64,000 nt of DNA, taken from Gammaproteobacteria bacterium. GTDB lineage: Bacteria; Gemmatimonadota; Gemmatimonadetes; Longimicrobiales; Gaopeijiaceae. Below the pieces are notes generated by a model. It saw only the letters and a list, made by a program, of their open reading frames with translations, was not told where the DNA came from and did not search any database. The translations under genes and the position numbers were made by a program. The stretch lies in the NCBI GenBank assembly GCA_028820325.1, contig JAPPJO010000031.1, positions 62,001-126,000 of the forward strand. Direction: 5' to 3'. Of this stretch, positions 18,620 through 29,941 are shown in pieces (the first letter of the stretch is position 1; each line of letters begins with the position of its first letter).

Positions 18620-21600
18620 GTGTCGAGATACCTTGCCGTCGTGGTTGCGATCGGTTGCGCCGCCGGGGCCGCTCACGTCCCGGCCGGTGCGCAGACCCCG
18701 TCCGCGGGCGACCCCGCGAGAACGATCGAGGTCACGATTTCGGAGGGCACCAACGTGGCCGTCGCCCTCTCGCCGGACGAGAGCACGCTCGCGCTCGATC
18801 TGCTGGGCCGCATCTGGGTGATGCCCGCCAGCGGGGGAGCCGCAACGGCCCTCACCGATCCCGTGGGGGATGCGCGCCAGCCGGCATGGTCGCCGGACGG
18901 AAGCCGCATCGCCTTCCAGGCGTATTGGGACGGCAACTACCACATCTGGAGCGTGGGCACGGACGGGACGGAGTTGCGCCAGCACACGCGCGGCCGGTTC
19001 GACCACCGCGAGCCGCACTGGTCGCCGGACGGCGGCCGCCTCGCGTTTTCGTCGGACCGGGGCGGGAGCTACGACGTGTGGGTGACGGGACTGGACGGCG
19101 GGGGACTCGAGCGCCTGACGGACTGGCCCGGCAACGAATACGGGCCCGCGTTTTCTCCGGATGGCGGGGAGGTCGCCTTCGCGGCGGATGGGGATCGGTC
19201 CGGGATCTGGGTGACCGAAAGCGGGGGACCCGGGGTCGTGGCCGGAGACGGCGGGCCGCGAAGGGTCGCGGAAGGGGATGGGGGTGAGTTGAATGCGCCT
19301 TCGTGGAGCACGGACGGCGGGACGCTCTCGTTCAACTCGATAGGGGAAGGGCGGTCGCGCCTGTACGCGGTGGCGGTGAGCGGAGGCGAACCGCGTACCC
19401 TTACCGGCGAGGAAGAGGATGTCTTTCCGTTCCGGGCATCATGGACGGCGGACGGGGATCTGTACCATACCGGGGACGGGCTGGTGCGGTGGCGCCGGGG
19501 CGACGGCAGCGGCCGGCGGGACGTGGCGTTCTCGGCAACGGTGGCTCTGGACCGGACCGGCTACCCGAGGCGGCCGCGCGATCTGCGGGCGTCCGGCCCG
19601 TTCCAGGTGCGCGGCATCGTATCGCCGGCGGTCTCGCCCGACGGGACGCAGGTGGCGTTTTCCGCGCTGGGCGACCTCTGGCTGCACACCATCGGCGGGG
19701 AAGCGGCGCGCCTCACCGACGATCCCTGGATCGAGGCCGATCCCGCGTGGTCGCCCGATGGCGGCCGCCTGGCGTTCGCCTCCGACCGGGACGGGTCGCT
19801 CGACCTGTACGTGCGCGACCTCGGGGCGGGGAGCGACCGCCGGGTGACCGAGGGCGCCGCCGCCACCATGCCGGCCTGGTCGCCGGACGGGAGCCGTATC
19901 GCCTTCGTGGGATCGGCGGCCGGGACGGCGGTGCAGGTGGTCGATCTGGCGACCGGGACGGTGGAGACGCTGCGTGCCGGGTTGAACGGGGCGGGGCGGC
20001 CCTCCTGGTCGCCCGACGGCGCCTCCGTGCTGGTCTCCGCGCTCTCGCCCTACTCGGGGCGCTTCCGGGAGGGCGTGAACCGAGCGCTGGTGGTGCCCGC
20101 CCGCCCGCTCCGCACCGCGGACGCGGCCGGGATGCCCGGAGCCGACGCTCTTCCGGTTCCGAGCGGAGGGGCGCGTGCGTCCACCGCGGGTGAACCTGAC
20201 CGGGTCGCCGAGCGCGGGTTGCGCACGGCCACCACCACGGTGCCCGCCCTCCCCGTCCCCCGCGGCCACGGCCACACCCACGATCTGCCCGCCTGGGTGG
20301 GCGGCGACCCGGAGCCGGCCGCCTCGCCCGCCAACCCCTTCCAGGCCGCCGACCGCTACCTCGACCTGCCCCTGCACGGGTCGGTCGGCAGCCGCGCCAA
20401 CGACGGCCCGGCGTGGTCGCCCGACGGCCGCCATGTCGCCTACATCTCCGACGGCGTGCTCTGGACGGTCGCCATGACCCCCGAGGGCGAGACCGCCGAC
20501 CTCCCCCGCCGCCTCACCAACGAGGCCGCCGACGATCCCTCCTGGACCGGCGACTCGCGCTCTCTCGTCTACCTGAGCGACGACCGCCTGCGCCGCATCG
20601 ACGTGCTCACCGGCGCCGCCGAGGACATCACGCCCACCCTCGCCTGGACGCGCCCGGCGCCTCCGGCCTCGGTGCTGGTTCGCGCCGGCGCCCTCTTCGA
20701 CGGCCGTTCCGAGACGCTCCGCCGCGACGTGGACATCGTCATCGAGGACGGCGTCATCACCGAGGTGGCCGACCGCGACCCCGCGCGCACCGCCGACCGG
20801 GTCGTGGACGCCGCCGGGCAGGTGGTCATGCCCGGCCTGATCGAGATGCACACCCACGGCGGCCTCGCCGACGGGGAGGCCAAGGGGCGGCTCTGGCTCT
20901 CGTGGGGGGTGACCGCCACCCGCTGCCCCGCCTGTGACGGCTACGAACTCACCGAAGCCAAGGAGGCCGGCGAGTCCGGCCGGCGCATCGCGCCGCGCAT
21001 CTTCGGGACCGGCGGCACCATCGACGGCAGCCGCATCTACTATCCCAACGCGCCCGCCCTGGGCGCGAGCGCGCAGGTCGAGCTGCAGATGGGGCGCGCC
21101 GCCACCCTCGGCCACGACATGATCAAGACCTACGTACGCCTCTCGGACCCGGTGCAGCGCCGGGCCATCGCCGAGGCGCATGCCCTCGGGATCCCGGTCA
21201 GCTCGCACGAACTTTATCCGGCGGTCGCGTACGGAGGCGACGGGGTCGAGCACGTGCGCGGCACCAGCCGGCGCGGCTACTCGACCAAGGTCTCCGAGAC
21301 CAACGGGATCTATGCGGACGCGGTCGATCTCCTGGCCGCCTCGGGCATGACCCTCACGCCCACGGTCGGCATCTACGGGGGGTATGGCCTGCTCGCCGCC
21401 GAGGCGCCCGACCTCTTCGACGACCCGCGCGTCGAGACCTTCTTCCCGGACGCGTCCGCCAGCGCGCGCATCCCTCCCGATCTGGCCCTGGCGCGCCGCA
21501 TGGTCGAACGCATGTCCTCTCTCCCGCGCAGGGTGCACGAGGGCGGGGGCCGGGTGATCATGGGCACCGACTCGCCCATCATCCCGCGCGGCCTCAGCCT

Positions 21601-21856
21601 GCACGCCGAGATGGAGATCCTGGTCCGATACGGCCGCATGCGTCCCGTCGACATCCTGCGTGCCACCACGTCGGAGTCGGGCGACGCCCTCGGGTACGAG
21701 GGACGCCTCGGCGTGGTCACCCCCGGTGCCTTCGCCGACCTGATCGTCCTCGACGAGGATCCCCTGCAGGACATCGCCGCGACCCGCTCCGTGCACACGG
21801 TCATCCTGGGCGGAGTCGTGCATACGCTGGAGGAGCTGCTCCGGCCTCCCGAATAA
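18620..21856 (+). CDS. Secreted amidohydrolase fused to a TolB/PD40-type beta-propeller
   Basis: A signal peptide (to ~AGAQ, residue 25) is followed by about 600 residues of PD40 repeats, each with a variant of AWSPDGxRIAF (at least seven copies). From about residue 690 there is a metal-dependent amidohydrolase domain. Its metal sites are visible: HTHGG, IKTYVRL (bridging Lys), SSHEL, EHVRG and GTDSP, and the C-terminal GRLGVVTPGAFADLIVLD is family-typical. The start is GTG 18620, with CAGGAGAA at a good distance. Length is 1078 residues. The substrate is unknown; periplasmic hydrolysis of cyclic amides or peptide-like compounds is typical of the family. Confidence 0.88.
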   Translation: MSRYLAVVVAIGCAAGAAHVPAGAQTPSAGDPARTIEVTISEGTNVAVALSPDESTLALDLLGRIWVMPASGGAATALTDPVGDARQPAWSPDGSRIAFQAYWDGNYHIWSVGTDGTELRQHTRGRFDHREPHWSPDGGRLAFSSDRGGSYDVWVTGLDGGGLERLTDWPGNEYGPAFSPDGGEVAFAADGDRSGIWVTESGGPGVVAGDGGPRRVAEGDGGELNAPSWSTDGGTLSFNSIGEGRSRLYAVAVSGGEPRTLTGEEEDVFPFRASWTADGDLYHTGDGLVRWRRGDGSGRRDVAFSATVALDRTGYPRRPRDLRASGPFQVRGIVSPAVSPDGTQVAFSALGDLWLHTIGGEAARLTDDPWIEADPAWSPDGGRLAFASDRDGSLDLYVRDLGAGSDRRVTEGAAATMPAWSPDGSRIAFVGSAAGTAVQVVDLATGTVETLRAGLNGAGRPSWSPDGASVLVSALSPYSGRFREGVNRALVVPARPLRTADAAGMPGADALPVPSGGARASTAGEPDRVAERGLRTATTTVPALPVPRGHGHTHDLPAWVGGDPEPAASPANPFQAADRYLDLPLHGSVGSRANDGPAWSPDGRHVAYISDGVLWTVAMTPEGETADLPRRLTNEAADDPSWTGDSRSLVYLSDDRLRRIDVLTGAAEDITPTLAWTRPAPPASVLVRAGALFDGRSETLRRDVDIVIEDGVITEVADRDPARTADRVVDAAGQVVMPGLIEMHTHGGLADGEAKGRLWLSWGVTATRCPACDGYELTEAKEAGESGRRIAPRIFGTGGTIDGSRIYYPNAPALGASAQVELQMGRAATLGHDMIKTYVRLSDPVQRRAIAEAHALGIPVSSHELYPAVAYGGDGVEHVRGTSRRGYSTKVSETNGIYADAVDLLAASGMTLTPTVGIYGGYGLLAAEAPDLFDDPRVETFFPDASASARIPPDLALARRMVERMSSLPRRVHEGGGRVIMGTDSPIIPRGLSLHAEMEILVRYGRMRPVDILRATTSESGDALGYEGRLGVVTPGAFADLIVLDEDPLQDIAATRSVHTVILGGVVHTLEELLRPPE

Positions 21857-21918
21857 CGCCGCGTCGCCTCTCGGGGCGGAACCTGTCCAGCCCGGTGTCC
21901 CGGCGCTCTCCGGAAGGG

Positions 21919-21946
21919 TTGACATCCGTTATCCCCAGGGTACCTT
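21919..21946 (+). promoter_or_regulatory. Likely sigma-70 type promoter of groES-groEL
   Basis: TTGACA at 21919-21924 is followed after 16 bases by TACCTT at 21941-21946. Transcription would begin close to the CIRCE operator just downstream, the usual layout for HrcA control. Confidence 0.6.
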
Positions 21947-21954
21947 TCTGGCCG

Positions 21955-21981
21955 TTAGCACTCCTTGGCGTCGAGTGCTAA
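21955..21981 (+). promoter_or_regulatory. CIRCE operator (HrcA binding site)
   Basis: TTAGCACTC and GAGTGCTAA are separated by exactly nine bases, a perfect match to the CIRCE consensus. HrcA bound here represses the chaperonin operon until heat or unfolded protein occupies GroEL. It sits 71 bases before the groES start and overlaps the likely transcription start. Confidence 0.97.
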
Positions 21982-22051
21982 CAAACGCTCGCGCCGGAGA
22001 TCCGGCCGGAAAGACCTGTATTCGGACCACCATCCACAGGAGAACCCACGC

Positions 22052-22363
22052 ATGGCAACGAGTGCAGCGAACAGAATCAAGCCGCTCGCCGACCGGGTCG
22101 TCGTCCAGGCGGCCGAGGAGACGGAGCAGACCCGCGGCGGCCTCTACATCCCGGACACCGCCCAGAAGGAGAAGCCCCAGCAGGGCACCGTGCTCGCGGT
22201 CGGCCCCGGCAAGCTCTCCGACGACGGCACGCGCATCGCGGCCGACGTCTCCGTCGGCGACACCGTCCTGTACGGCAAGTACAGCGGCACCGAGGTCACG
22301 GTGGACGACGAGGAGTTGCTCATCCTCCGCGAGTCGGACATCCTCGCCATCATCACCGACTGA
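22052..22363 (+). CDS. groES: Co-chaperonin GroES
   Basis: GroES forms the heptameric lid of the GroEL folding chamber. The sequence shows [11 protein letters not shown] at the start, the mobile-loop region [16 protein letters not shown], and the conserved end [18 protein letters not shown]. Length is 103 residues from ATG 22052, which has ACAGGAGAA upstream. The frame is open back to 21965 through the CIRCE element, but that part is untranslated leader. Confidence 0.97.
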   Translation: MATSAANRIKPLADRVVVQAAEETEQTRGGLYIPDTAQKEKPQQGTVLAVGPGKLSDDGTRIAADVSVGDTVLYGKYSGTEVTVDDEELLILRESDILAIITD

Positions 22364-22451
22364 CCGCTTCCCCCGAGAAACCGAACGGCAACACGACGGG
22401 CCGGTGGCGGCCGGGCGCCGCCCGCGGCTCTAAACAGAGGAGAAACAAAGC

Positions 22452-24095
<1,644 letters not shown>

Positions 24096-24137
24096 CCTTC
24101 GACCCGCGCGGCCGGCCCCTGGTCCGGCCCGACACAC

Positions 24138-24171
24138 GGGAGCCCGGGCGGCGATGGTCGTCCGGGCTCCC
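24138..24171 (+). terminator. Strong hairpin after groEL
   Basis: GGGAGCCCGG and CCGGGCTCCC form a perfect 10-bp stem around a 14-base loop, 42 bases after the groEL stop. Only a short pyrimidine-rich tail follows rather than a T-run, so termination may be partial. Confidence 0.65.
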
Positions 24172-24271
24172 TGCCGTTCCGTCGGCGGCGCGCACAATTC
24201 GCGTTCCGCCGTGTATGTTCGGCGACCGTTGTTCCGAAGCATCCGAATCCCCGCAAATCTCCAGATGACAG

Positions 24272-26194
24272 ATGCCTGACGAATCCATCCAGGTGCGGCT
24301 TCCCGACGGCAGCCCCGTCGAGGCGCCTCGCGGCAGCAGCGCCGCCGACATTGCGGCCGGCATCGGCCCCGGACTCGCCCGGGCCGCCCTGGCCGCCGTC
24401 GTGAACGGCGAAACGGTCGACCTGGGACGCCCCGTGCCGGAGGACTCGGAGGTGCGCATCCTCACCAGCCGGGACGACGACGCCCTCCCCGTGCTGCGCC
24501 ACTCCGCCGCGCACGTCCTCGCCACCGCGGTGCGCGAACTGCATCCCACCGCGGGCATCGGCTTCGGTCCCCCGATCGAGGACGGCTTCTACTACGACTT
24601 CGAGGTCGACGAACCCTTCACGCCCGAAGACCTGGAGGTGTTCGAGGCCCGCATGCGCGACATCGTTGCCGCCGACCTTCCCTTCGAGCGGCGCCGCGTC
24701 AGCAAGGAGGAGGGCAGGGAGCTCTTCGCCGACGATCCCCTGAAGCTCGAGCGCCTGGAGGAACTTGAGGACGACGAGGTGATCACGGTCTACCGGGACG
24801 GTCCCTTCCTGGACCTGTGCCGCGGGCCGCACGTGCCCTCCACCGGCGGCGTGAAGCACTTCAAGCTGCTCTCCACCGCGGGGGCATACTGGAGGGGAGA
24901 CGAGAAGCGGCAGATGCTGCAGCGCATCTACGGCACCGCCTTCTTCAGCAGGAAGGCGCTGGACGAACACCTGGAGCGGCTCGAGGAAGCGCGCCAGCGC
25001 GACCACCGCGTCCTCGGCAAGGAGCTGGACCTGTTCAGCGTCCAGGAGGATGTGGGGGCCGGATTCATCCTCTGGCACCCGAACGGGGGCCTGGTGCGCC
25101 ACACGGTCGAGGAGTTCCTCAAGACGACCCTGCTCGAACACGGCTACGACCTGGTCTACAGCCCGCACGTCGCGCGCGAGCAACTGTACGAGACCTCCGG
25201 ACACCTGGAGGTCTTCAGCGAAGACATGTTTCCCGCGATGGACGACGAGGGGAACCGCTTCCGCATGAAGCCGATGAACTGCCCGCATCACTTCATGATC
25301 TACCGGTCGCGCAGCCGGTCGTACCGGGATTTGCCGCTGCGGTATGCGGAACTCGGCACCTGCTACCGCTACGAGCGCGCGGGCGCCCTGCATGGAATGC
25401 TCCGCGTGCGGGGATTCACCCAGGACGACGCCCACCTCTTCGTGCGGGAGGACCAGATCAGCGACGAGTACCATCGCATGCTGGACCTGCTGGAGTACCT
25501 GCTGGACGTTTTCGGCTACGACTTCGAGGTGTCGCTGTCCACGCGGCCCGAGAAGGCGATCGGTAACCCGGCGGTCTACGACGCCGCGGTGGAGACCCTG
25601 GCCGGGGTGCTGGCCGATCGCGGACTGGACTACGAGGTGGACGAGGGAGGGGGTGCCTTCTACGGCCCCAAGGTGGATGTCGGGCTGGTGGACGCGCTGG
25701 GGCGGAAGTGGCAGGGGCCGACGTTCCAGTTGGACTACCTGATGCCCGAGCGCTTCGGCCTCGACTACGTCGGCAGCGACAACCAGCGCCACAACGTGGT
25801 GGTCATCCACCGCACCATGCTGGGGTCGATGGAGCGCTTCATCGGCGGGCTGGTGGAGCACTACGCGGGCGCCTTCCCGGTGTGGCTGGCCCCGGAGCAG
25901 GTGCGCGTCCTCCCGGTCTCGGAGGTGTGGAGCGAGAGCGCCCGCGAGCTGGTGGAGCTTCTGCGCGCGAAGGGGGTGCGCGCCCACCTGGACGACCAGG
26001 ACACCCTCGGGTACCGCATCCGCGAGGCGGAGGTCAAGAAGGTGCCCTACATGGGGGTGGTGGGGAAGCGCGAAGCCGAGGCGGGGACGGTGGCGGTACG
26101 CCGGCGCGGCGCGGGCAGGAAGCAGGTGGTCATGGACCGGGAGGCGTTCGCCGGGCAGGTCGCAGAAGACATCCGCACGCGGGCGCGCTGGTAG
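24272..26194 (+). CDS. thrS: Threonine--tRNA ligase
   Basis: This class II synthetase charges tRNA-Thr. Domains in order are TGS (residues ~5-65), the editing domain with the HSAAHVLATAV signature and the DLCRGPHVPSTG block, the catalytic core (MKPMNCPHHFMIY, RYAELGTCYRYERAGALHGMLRVRG, TQDDAH, and the motif 3 part FIGGLVEHYAG), and an anticodon-binding domain ending TRARW. Length is 640 residues. Start is ATG 24272. An internally deleted copy of the last quarter of this gene lies at 29598-29726. Confidence 0.97.
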   Translation: MPDESIQVRLPDGSPVEAPRGSSAADIAAGIGPGLARAALAAVVNGETVDLGRPVPEDSEVRILTSRDDDALPVLRHSAAHVLATAVRELHPTAGIGFGPPIEDGFYYDFEVDEPFTPEDLEVFEARMRDIVAADLPFERRRVSKEEGRELFADDPLKLERLEELEDDEVITVYRDGPFLDLCRGPHVPSTGGVKHFKLLSTAGAYWRGDEKRQMLQRIYGTAFFSRKALDEHLERLEEARQRDHRVLGKELDLFSVQEDVGAGFILWHPNGGLVRHTVEEFLKTTLLEHGYDLVYSPHVAREQLYETSGHLEVFSEDMFPAMDDEGNRFRMKPMNCPHHFMIYRSRSRSYRDLPLRYAELGTCYRYERAGALHGMLRVRGFTQDDAHLFVREDQISDEYHRMLDLLEYLLDVFGYDFEVSLSTRPEKAIGNPAVYDAAVETLAGVLADRGLDYEVDEGGGAFYGPKVDVGLVDALGRKWQGPTFQLDYLMPERFGLDYVGSDNQRHNVVVIHRTMLGSMERFIGGLVEHYAGAFPVWLAPEQVRVLPVSEVWSESARELVELLRAKGVRAHLDDQDTLGYRIREAEVKKVPYMGVVGKREAEAGTVAVRRRGAGRKQVVMDREAFAGQVAEDIRTRARW

Positions 26195-26502
26195 CGGCCG
26201 GTCCCGCCGGCCCTTCAGCTCGCCGCCGGCGAGAGGCCGATCTCAAACACGGGCTCACCTTCGTTTCGCCCGACGTGCGCAACAAGTGGGTGGCGCGCCG
26301 GACCCTACTTGACAGTTGCAATCTCCGCTCCGGACAATGGACGGATGCCGCCTCGACCTCGCGTCGATCGCACTCGGGGATACGTATCGTCGGCGAGTTG
26401 CATCTCCTTCGGCGGAGGAACCGTGCACCCGGCTACCCGACCGAACGCCACCCACCCGGCACTCGCCCCTGTCCGTCTCACCCCTTGGCAGGAGGCCTGC
26501 CC
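26195..26502. other. Intergenic region between thrS and susC
   Basis: This 308-base region holds no gene. It is distantly repeated at 29727-29941: after the thrS stop both contain a version of 'gagagg/gaggg...tacgggctca...cgtttcgc', so the duplication unit included it. A strong AGGAGG lies at 26490-26495 for the downstream gene. No convincing promoter was seen. Confidence 0.5.
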
Positions 26503-29481
26503 ATGCGCGCTCGCTTCGTTGGAATCAGACCCGGGCGCGCGACCATTGCGCTTGTCGCGACTATCGCGGCCGCGACGGCAAGGGTCGGCGCGCAGGGAAC
26601 CGGCACGGTCACCGGAACGGTGGTGGACGGCCGCACCCTGCAACCGATGTCCGTCGTCCAGGTGGACATCCCGACCCTGGAGATCGGGGGGCTGACCCAG
26701 GCCAACGGTCAGTTCCTGCTCCTCAACGTTCCGGCAGGCACGCATCAGTTGCGGGCGACGCGAATCGGGTTCCGCACCGCCACCGTTCAGATCGACGTGA
26801 CCGCCGGCCAGACCACCCGGATCGAAATCAACCTCACGGCGGAAGCGCTCGCGCTGGACGAGGTGGTCGTCACCGGCACGGCCGGCGGCACCCGGCAGCG
26901 CGCACTCGGCAACGCGATGGCCCGCGTAGCGGCCGCCGACGTGGCAGAAGTCGCGCCCATCAATACCATGCAGGACCTCCTGCAGGGACGTGAAGCGGGC
27001 GTGGGCTTCAAGCGAGTGTCGGGGAACGTCGGCACCGGATCGCCCATCCGCATCCGCGGCTACTCCAGCCTGAACGTCGGAAACAACCCGCTCATCTACG
27101 TGGACGGCATCCGGGTCGACAACGAGACGCAGGCGGGCCCCAACCTCCGCGACGGCCGCCAGGTGAGCAAGCTCGACGACATCAACCCCGAGGACATCGA
27201 GCGCATCGAGGTCATCAAGGGTCCGTCAGCCGCGACTCTCTACGGCACCGAGGCCTCCAACGGCGTTATCAACATCATTACCAAGCGCGGCGTCGAAGGC
27301 GCGCCCCAGTTCGACCTGACCATCAAGCAGGGCGCCACTTGGCTTCCCAATGCCCGCGACCAGGTGGGCGTCGCCTACGGAAAGGACACCGCGGGCAACA
27401 TCATCTCCTTCAACATCTGGGACCAGGAGCGAGATGCCGGGCGGCAGTTCTTCACCACGGGCCACTCTCAGGGCTACGCGCTCAGCATGAGGGGCGGCAC
27501 CGAACGGGTGCGCTACTACCTGGCCACCGACTGGGACGACCAGACCGGCATCGTCCGCTACAACTGGAACAAGGTGTTCAATACGCGCGCGAACGTCTCC
27601 GTGGTGCCGCACGAGTCGCTCCAGATCGACATGAGCACCGGCTACGTGAACGGCACCACCAGCTTCATGCAGCAAAAAACTTCGTGGGGCGTCTGGGAGC
27701 AGGCGCAGTGGTCCACCCCCGAAGGCGCCGACACCCGGCTGCGCGGATTCCTGCGCGCGCGTCCGGAGTCGATCGAGGAAGTCGAGGCGATCCGCGACAA
27801 CTCCCGCTTCATCGGCAGCCTCACACTCAACCACACGCCGTTCGACTGGCTGACCCACCGAGCCGTAGTAGGGCTCGACCAGGCCCACGAGGAGAACCGT
27901 ACGCTTTTCCCCCGCCATCCGACCGGAGCACAGCACGACTTCGGCGGCCTCTCGCTCGGAGACGTCGTCGTCGAGCGCCCGTACACCCGCTACATCACCT
28001 TCGACTACGCCGCCACGGGAACGGTCAACCTGAGCGACTTGACCCTGCGGAGCTCCGTTGGCGCCCAGTACTACTCCAAGCAGTTCGAGACTGTGATCAG
28101 CACCGGGAAGACCTTCCCGGCTCCCGCCATCACCTCGCTCGCAGGAGCGGCCAGCACGACCTCCACTGAGGACTTCGTGCAGAACAAGACGTTGGGCGCC
28201 TACGTGCAGCAGGAGATCGGCTACCGGGACCGCATCTTCATCACCGGCGCCATCCGCGGCGATGACAACTCCGCCTTCGGAGCCGACTTCGACGCCGCCG
28301 TCTATCCGAAGCTCTCCGGCACCTGGGTTCTAAGTGAAGAGGACTTCTTCGATGTCGGCTGGGTGAGTTCGCTGAGGCTGCGCACCGCCTGGGGCAAGGC
28401 CGGCCAGCAGCCCGATGTGTTTGCTGCGGTGCGGCTCTACGAACCCGCGGTGGGCCCTGCCTCCCAGGCCGCGGTCACCCCCGAAGAAGTAGGCAACCCG
28501 GAGCTGGGCCCCGAGGTCAGCACGGAGATCGAGACCGGGTTCGACGCCGCGCTCTTCGACGACTGGCTGCTGGCCCAGATGACCTACTACCAGCAGGACA
28601 TCCGGGACGCGCTGGTCTCCCTGCCCGTGGCTCCCAGCCGCGGCTTCCCCGGCTCCCAGTCCGTGAATCTGGGGCACCTGAAGAACTGGGGCTGGGAGGT
28701 CAACCTCAACGGACGGGTCTTCGACAGCGATGCTTTCGCGGTGGACCTGGGCGCGAATCTTTCGCACAACCGGAACCGCGTGGAGGACGTCGGCGACCTG
28801 CCTCCGACCAACACGCTGCGCGAAGGCTTCCCCTTCCCGGCCATCTTCGACGAACTGGCGGTGAGCGCCGAGATCGATCCCTCAACCGGGCGGCTCATCA
28901 AGTCGTCGATCATGTGCGACAGCGGCACCGGAATCAACGGCTGGGAGCAGGGCGGGTCGCCGGCTCCGTGCAACAGCCGGATGGAAGTCTTCTACGGGCC
29001 TCTCCAGATGCCGTGGGAGATGGGCTACAACCTGACCTTCACCTTCTTCAACAACCTCAGGCTCCATGCCCTGGTCGAGCACCGCATCGGCGGCTACGCC
29101 ACCTCGTCGGACGTTGCCGGCAAGCACATCCACTTCCAGACCTCGCTCGCGGCCAACGAGCGCACCAACCCGCTCTTCCTGGCGCGCGCGGACGAGAACT
29201 TCGGGAGCGGCATGGTCTACAACGGAGGCTTCGCCCGCCTCCGCGAGATCAGCGCCAACTACCGGCTGCCCCAGTCGCTGGTGGAGCGCTCGGGAGCCTC
29301 GCGGGCGTCCGTGAGCCTCGGCGCGCGCAACCTCGCGATGCTCTGGGTATCCCAGCCGGACATCTGGGGTGAACCGATCCACGATCCGGAAGCGCGGCGC
29401 ACGGCGGACACCAGCACCGGCTCCAACTCGAATGTGCCGCCCACGGCGTCGTTCAACCTGACCATGCGGGTCACGTTCTGA
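26503..29481 (+). CDS. SusC/RagA-type TonB-dependent outer-membrane receptor (duplicate copy A)
   Basis: This is an outer-membrane active transporter powered by TonB. A signal peptide (to ~RVGAQ) is followed by a regulatory-like domain (GTVVDGRTLQPMSVVQVDI), a TonB-box-like ALDEVVVTGTAGG, the plug (NPLIYVDGIRVDN, IERIEVIKGPSAATLYGTEA) and a barrel ending MRVTF. Length is 992 residues from ATG 26503, which has AGGAGG seven bases upstream; the frame is open further 5' into thrS but that is not coding. It is nearly identical to the gene at 29942. It has no functional SusD partner: only an ~80-base susD scrap follows. Because its partner is gone, it may work with the downstream SusD or be in decay. 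Confidence 0.92.
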   Translation: MRARFVGIRPGRATIALVATIAAATARVGAQGTGTVTGTVVDGRTLQPMSVVQVDIPTLEIGGLTQANGQFLLLNVPAGTHQLRATRIGFRTATVQIDVTAGQTTRIEINLTAEALALDEVVVTGTAGGTRQRALGNAMARVAAADVAEVAPINTMQDLLQGREAGVGFKRVSGNVGTGSPIRIRGYSSLNVGNNPLIYVDGIRVDNETQAGPNLRDGRQVSKLDDINPEDIERIEVIKGPSAATLYGTEASNGVINIITKRGVEGAPQFDLTIKQGATWLPNARDQVGVAYGKDTAGNIISFNIWDQERDAGRQFFTTGHSQGYALSMRGGTERVRYYLATDWDDQTGIVRYNWNKVFNTRANVSVVPHESLQIDMSTGYVNGTTSFMQQKTSWGVWEQAQWSTPEGADTRLRGFLRARPESIEEVEAIRDNSRFIGSLTLNHTPFDWLTHRAVVGLDQAHEENRTLFPRHPTGAQHDFGGLSLGDVVVERPYTRYITFDYAATGTVNLSDLTLRSSVGAQYYSKQFETVISTGKTFPAPAITSLAGAASTTSTEDFVQNKTLGAYVQQEIGYRDRIFITGAIRGDDNSAFGADFDAAVYPKLSGTWVLSEEDFFDVGWVSSLRLRTAWGKAGQQPDVFAAVRLYEPAVGPASQAAVTPEEVGNPELGPEVSTEIETGFDAALFDDWLLAQMTYYQQDIRDALVSLPVAPSRGFPGSQSVNLGHLKNWGWEVNLNGRVFDSDAFAVDLGANLSHNRNRVEDVGDLPPTNTLREGFPFPAIFDELAVSAEIDPSTGRLIKSSIMCDSGTGINGWEQGGSPAPCNSRMEVFYGPLQMPWEMGYNLTFTFFNNLRLHALVEHRIGGYATSSDVAGKHIHFQTSLAANERTNPLFLARADENFGSGMVYNGGFARLREISANYRLPQSLVERSGASRASVSLGARNLAMLWVSQPDIWGEPIHDPEARRTADTSTGSNSNVPPTASFNLTMRVTF
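28580..29435 (+). repeat. Direct repeat, identical tract in susC copy A
   Basis: By eye this 856-base tract is identical to 32019-32874, a constant offset of 3439 bases with no indel. Upstream parts of the two susC genes differ at scattered positions, which points to recent gene conversion or strong constraint in the 3' third. Confidence 0.85.
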
Positions 29482-29505
29482 TGTGCAAGGGAGAAACAGC
29501 CGCTC

Positions 29506-29585
29506 ACGGTGGACGATGGCATGCCCGATCCCCGCGTCCCCGTTGAGAACACGGGTCAGGTGGGACAGGACGGCGTCACCCGGCC
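29506..29585 (+). pseudogene. Remnant of a susD gene (internal fragment)
   Basis: About 80 bases starting acggtggac match 33833-33912 inside the downstream susD, including the segment encoding DGMPDPRVPV and the GQVGQDGVT coding region. The 23 bases just before it (29482-29504) match the leader between susC copy B and its susD. The 5' ~300 codons of this susD copy are therefore deleted, as is everything after the fragment. Confidence 0.85.
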
Positions 29586-29597
29586 CCAGCAGACTTG

Positions 29598-29726
29598 CTG
29601 ATGCCGCAGCGTATCGGCCTCGACTACGTGGGCACTGACAACCAGCGCCACAACGTGGTGGTCATGGGCCGGAAGGCGTTCGCCGGGCAGGTCGCCGAAG
29701 ACATCCGCACGCGGGCGCGCTGGTAG
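29598..29726 (+). pseudogene. Remnant of duplicated thrS 3' end with an internal deletion
   Basis: The first part matches thrS 25738-25808 (coding for GLDYVGSDNQRHNVVV) and the second matches thrS 26126-26194, ending in the same TRARW-stop. About 320 bases are missing between two copies of a short repeat (ggtggtcat), consistent with a slippage or microhomology deletion. The fragment is still in frame (ATG 29601, 41 codons) but has no catalytic part, so it is a relic and not a gene. Confidence 0.88.
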
Positions 29727-29941
29727 CGACTCGTTCGCGCCGGTCGCCAACTGACGTGGCCGGGCGAGGGTCGACCCTCTCGATACGGGCTCATCCGTCG
29801 TTCGCGGACCGGCCTGGCATGACCTCGACCGCCAGCAAAACCGCGGTCCCGGGTGTCAACTAATGGCCCAATCGATCACCTCCGAGGGTGTTCGAGCCGC
29901 CGCCGGAGGTGCCTGTTCCACCTCTGTCCGGAGGACCGCTC

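Noticed and set aside
29601..29726. 41-codon in-frame ORF in the thrS scrap
   Set aside because: It is a deletion relic of thrS with no own promoter or function; it is listed as a pseudogene.
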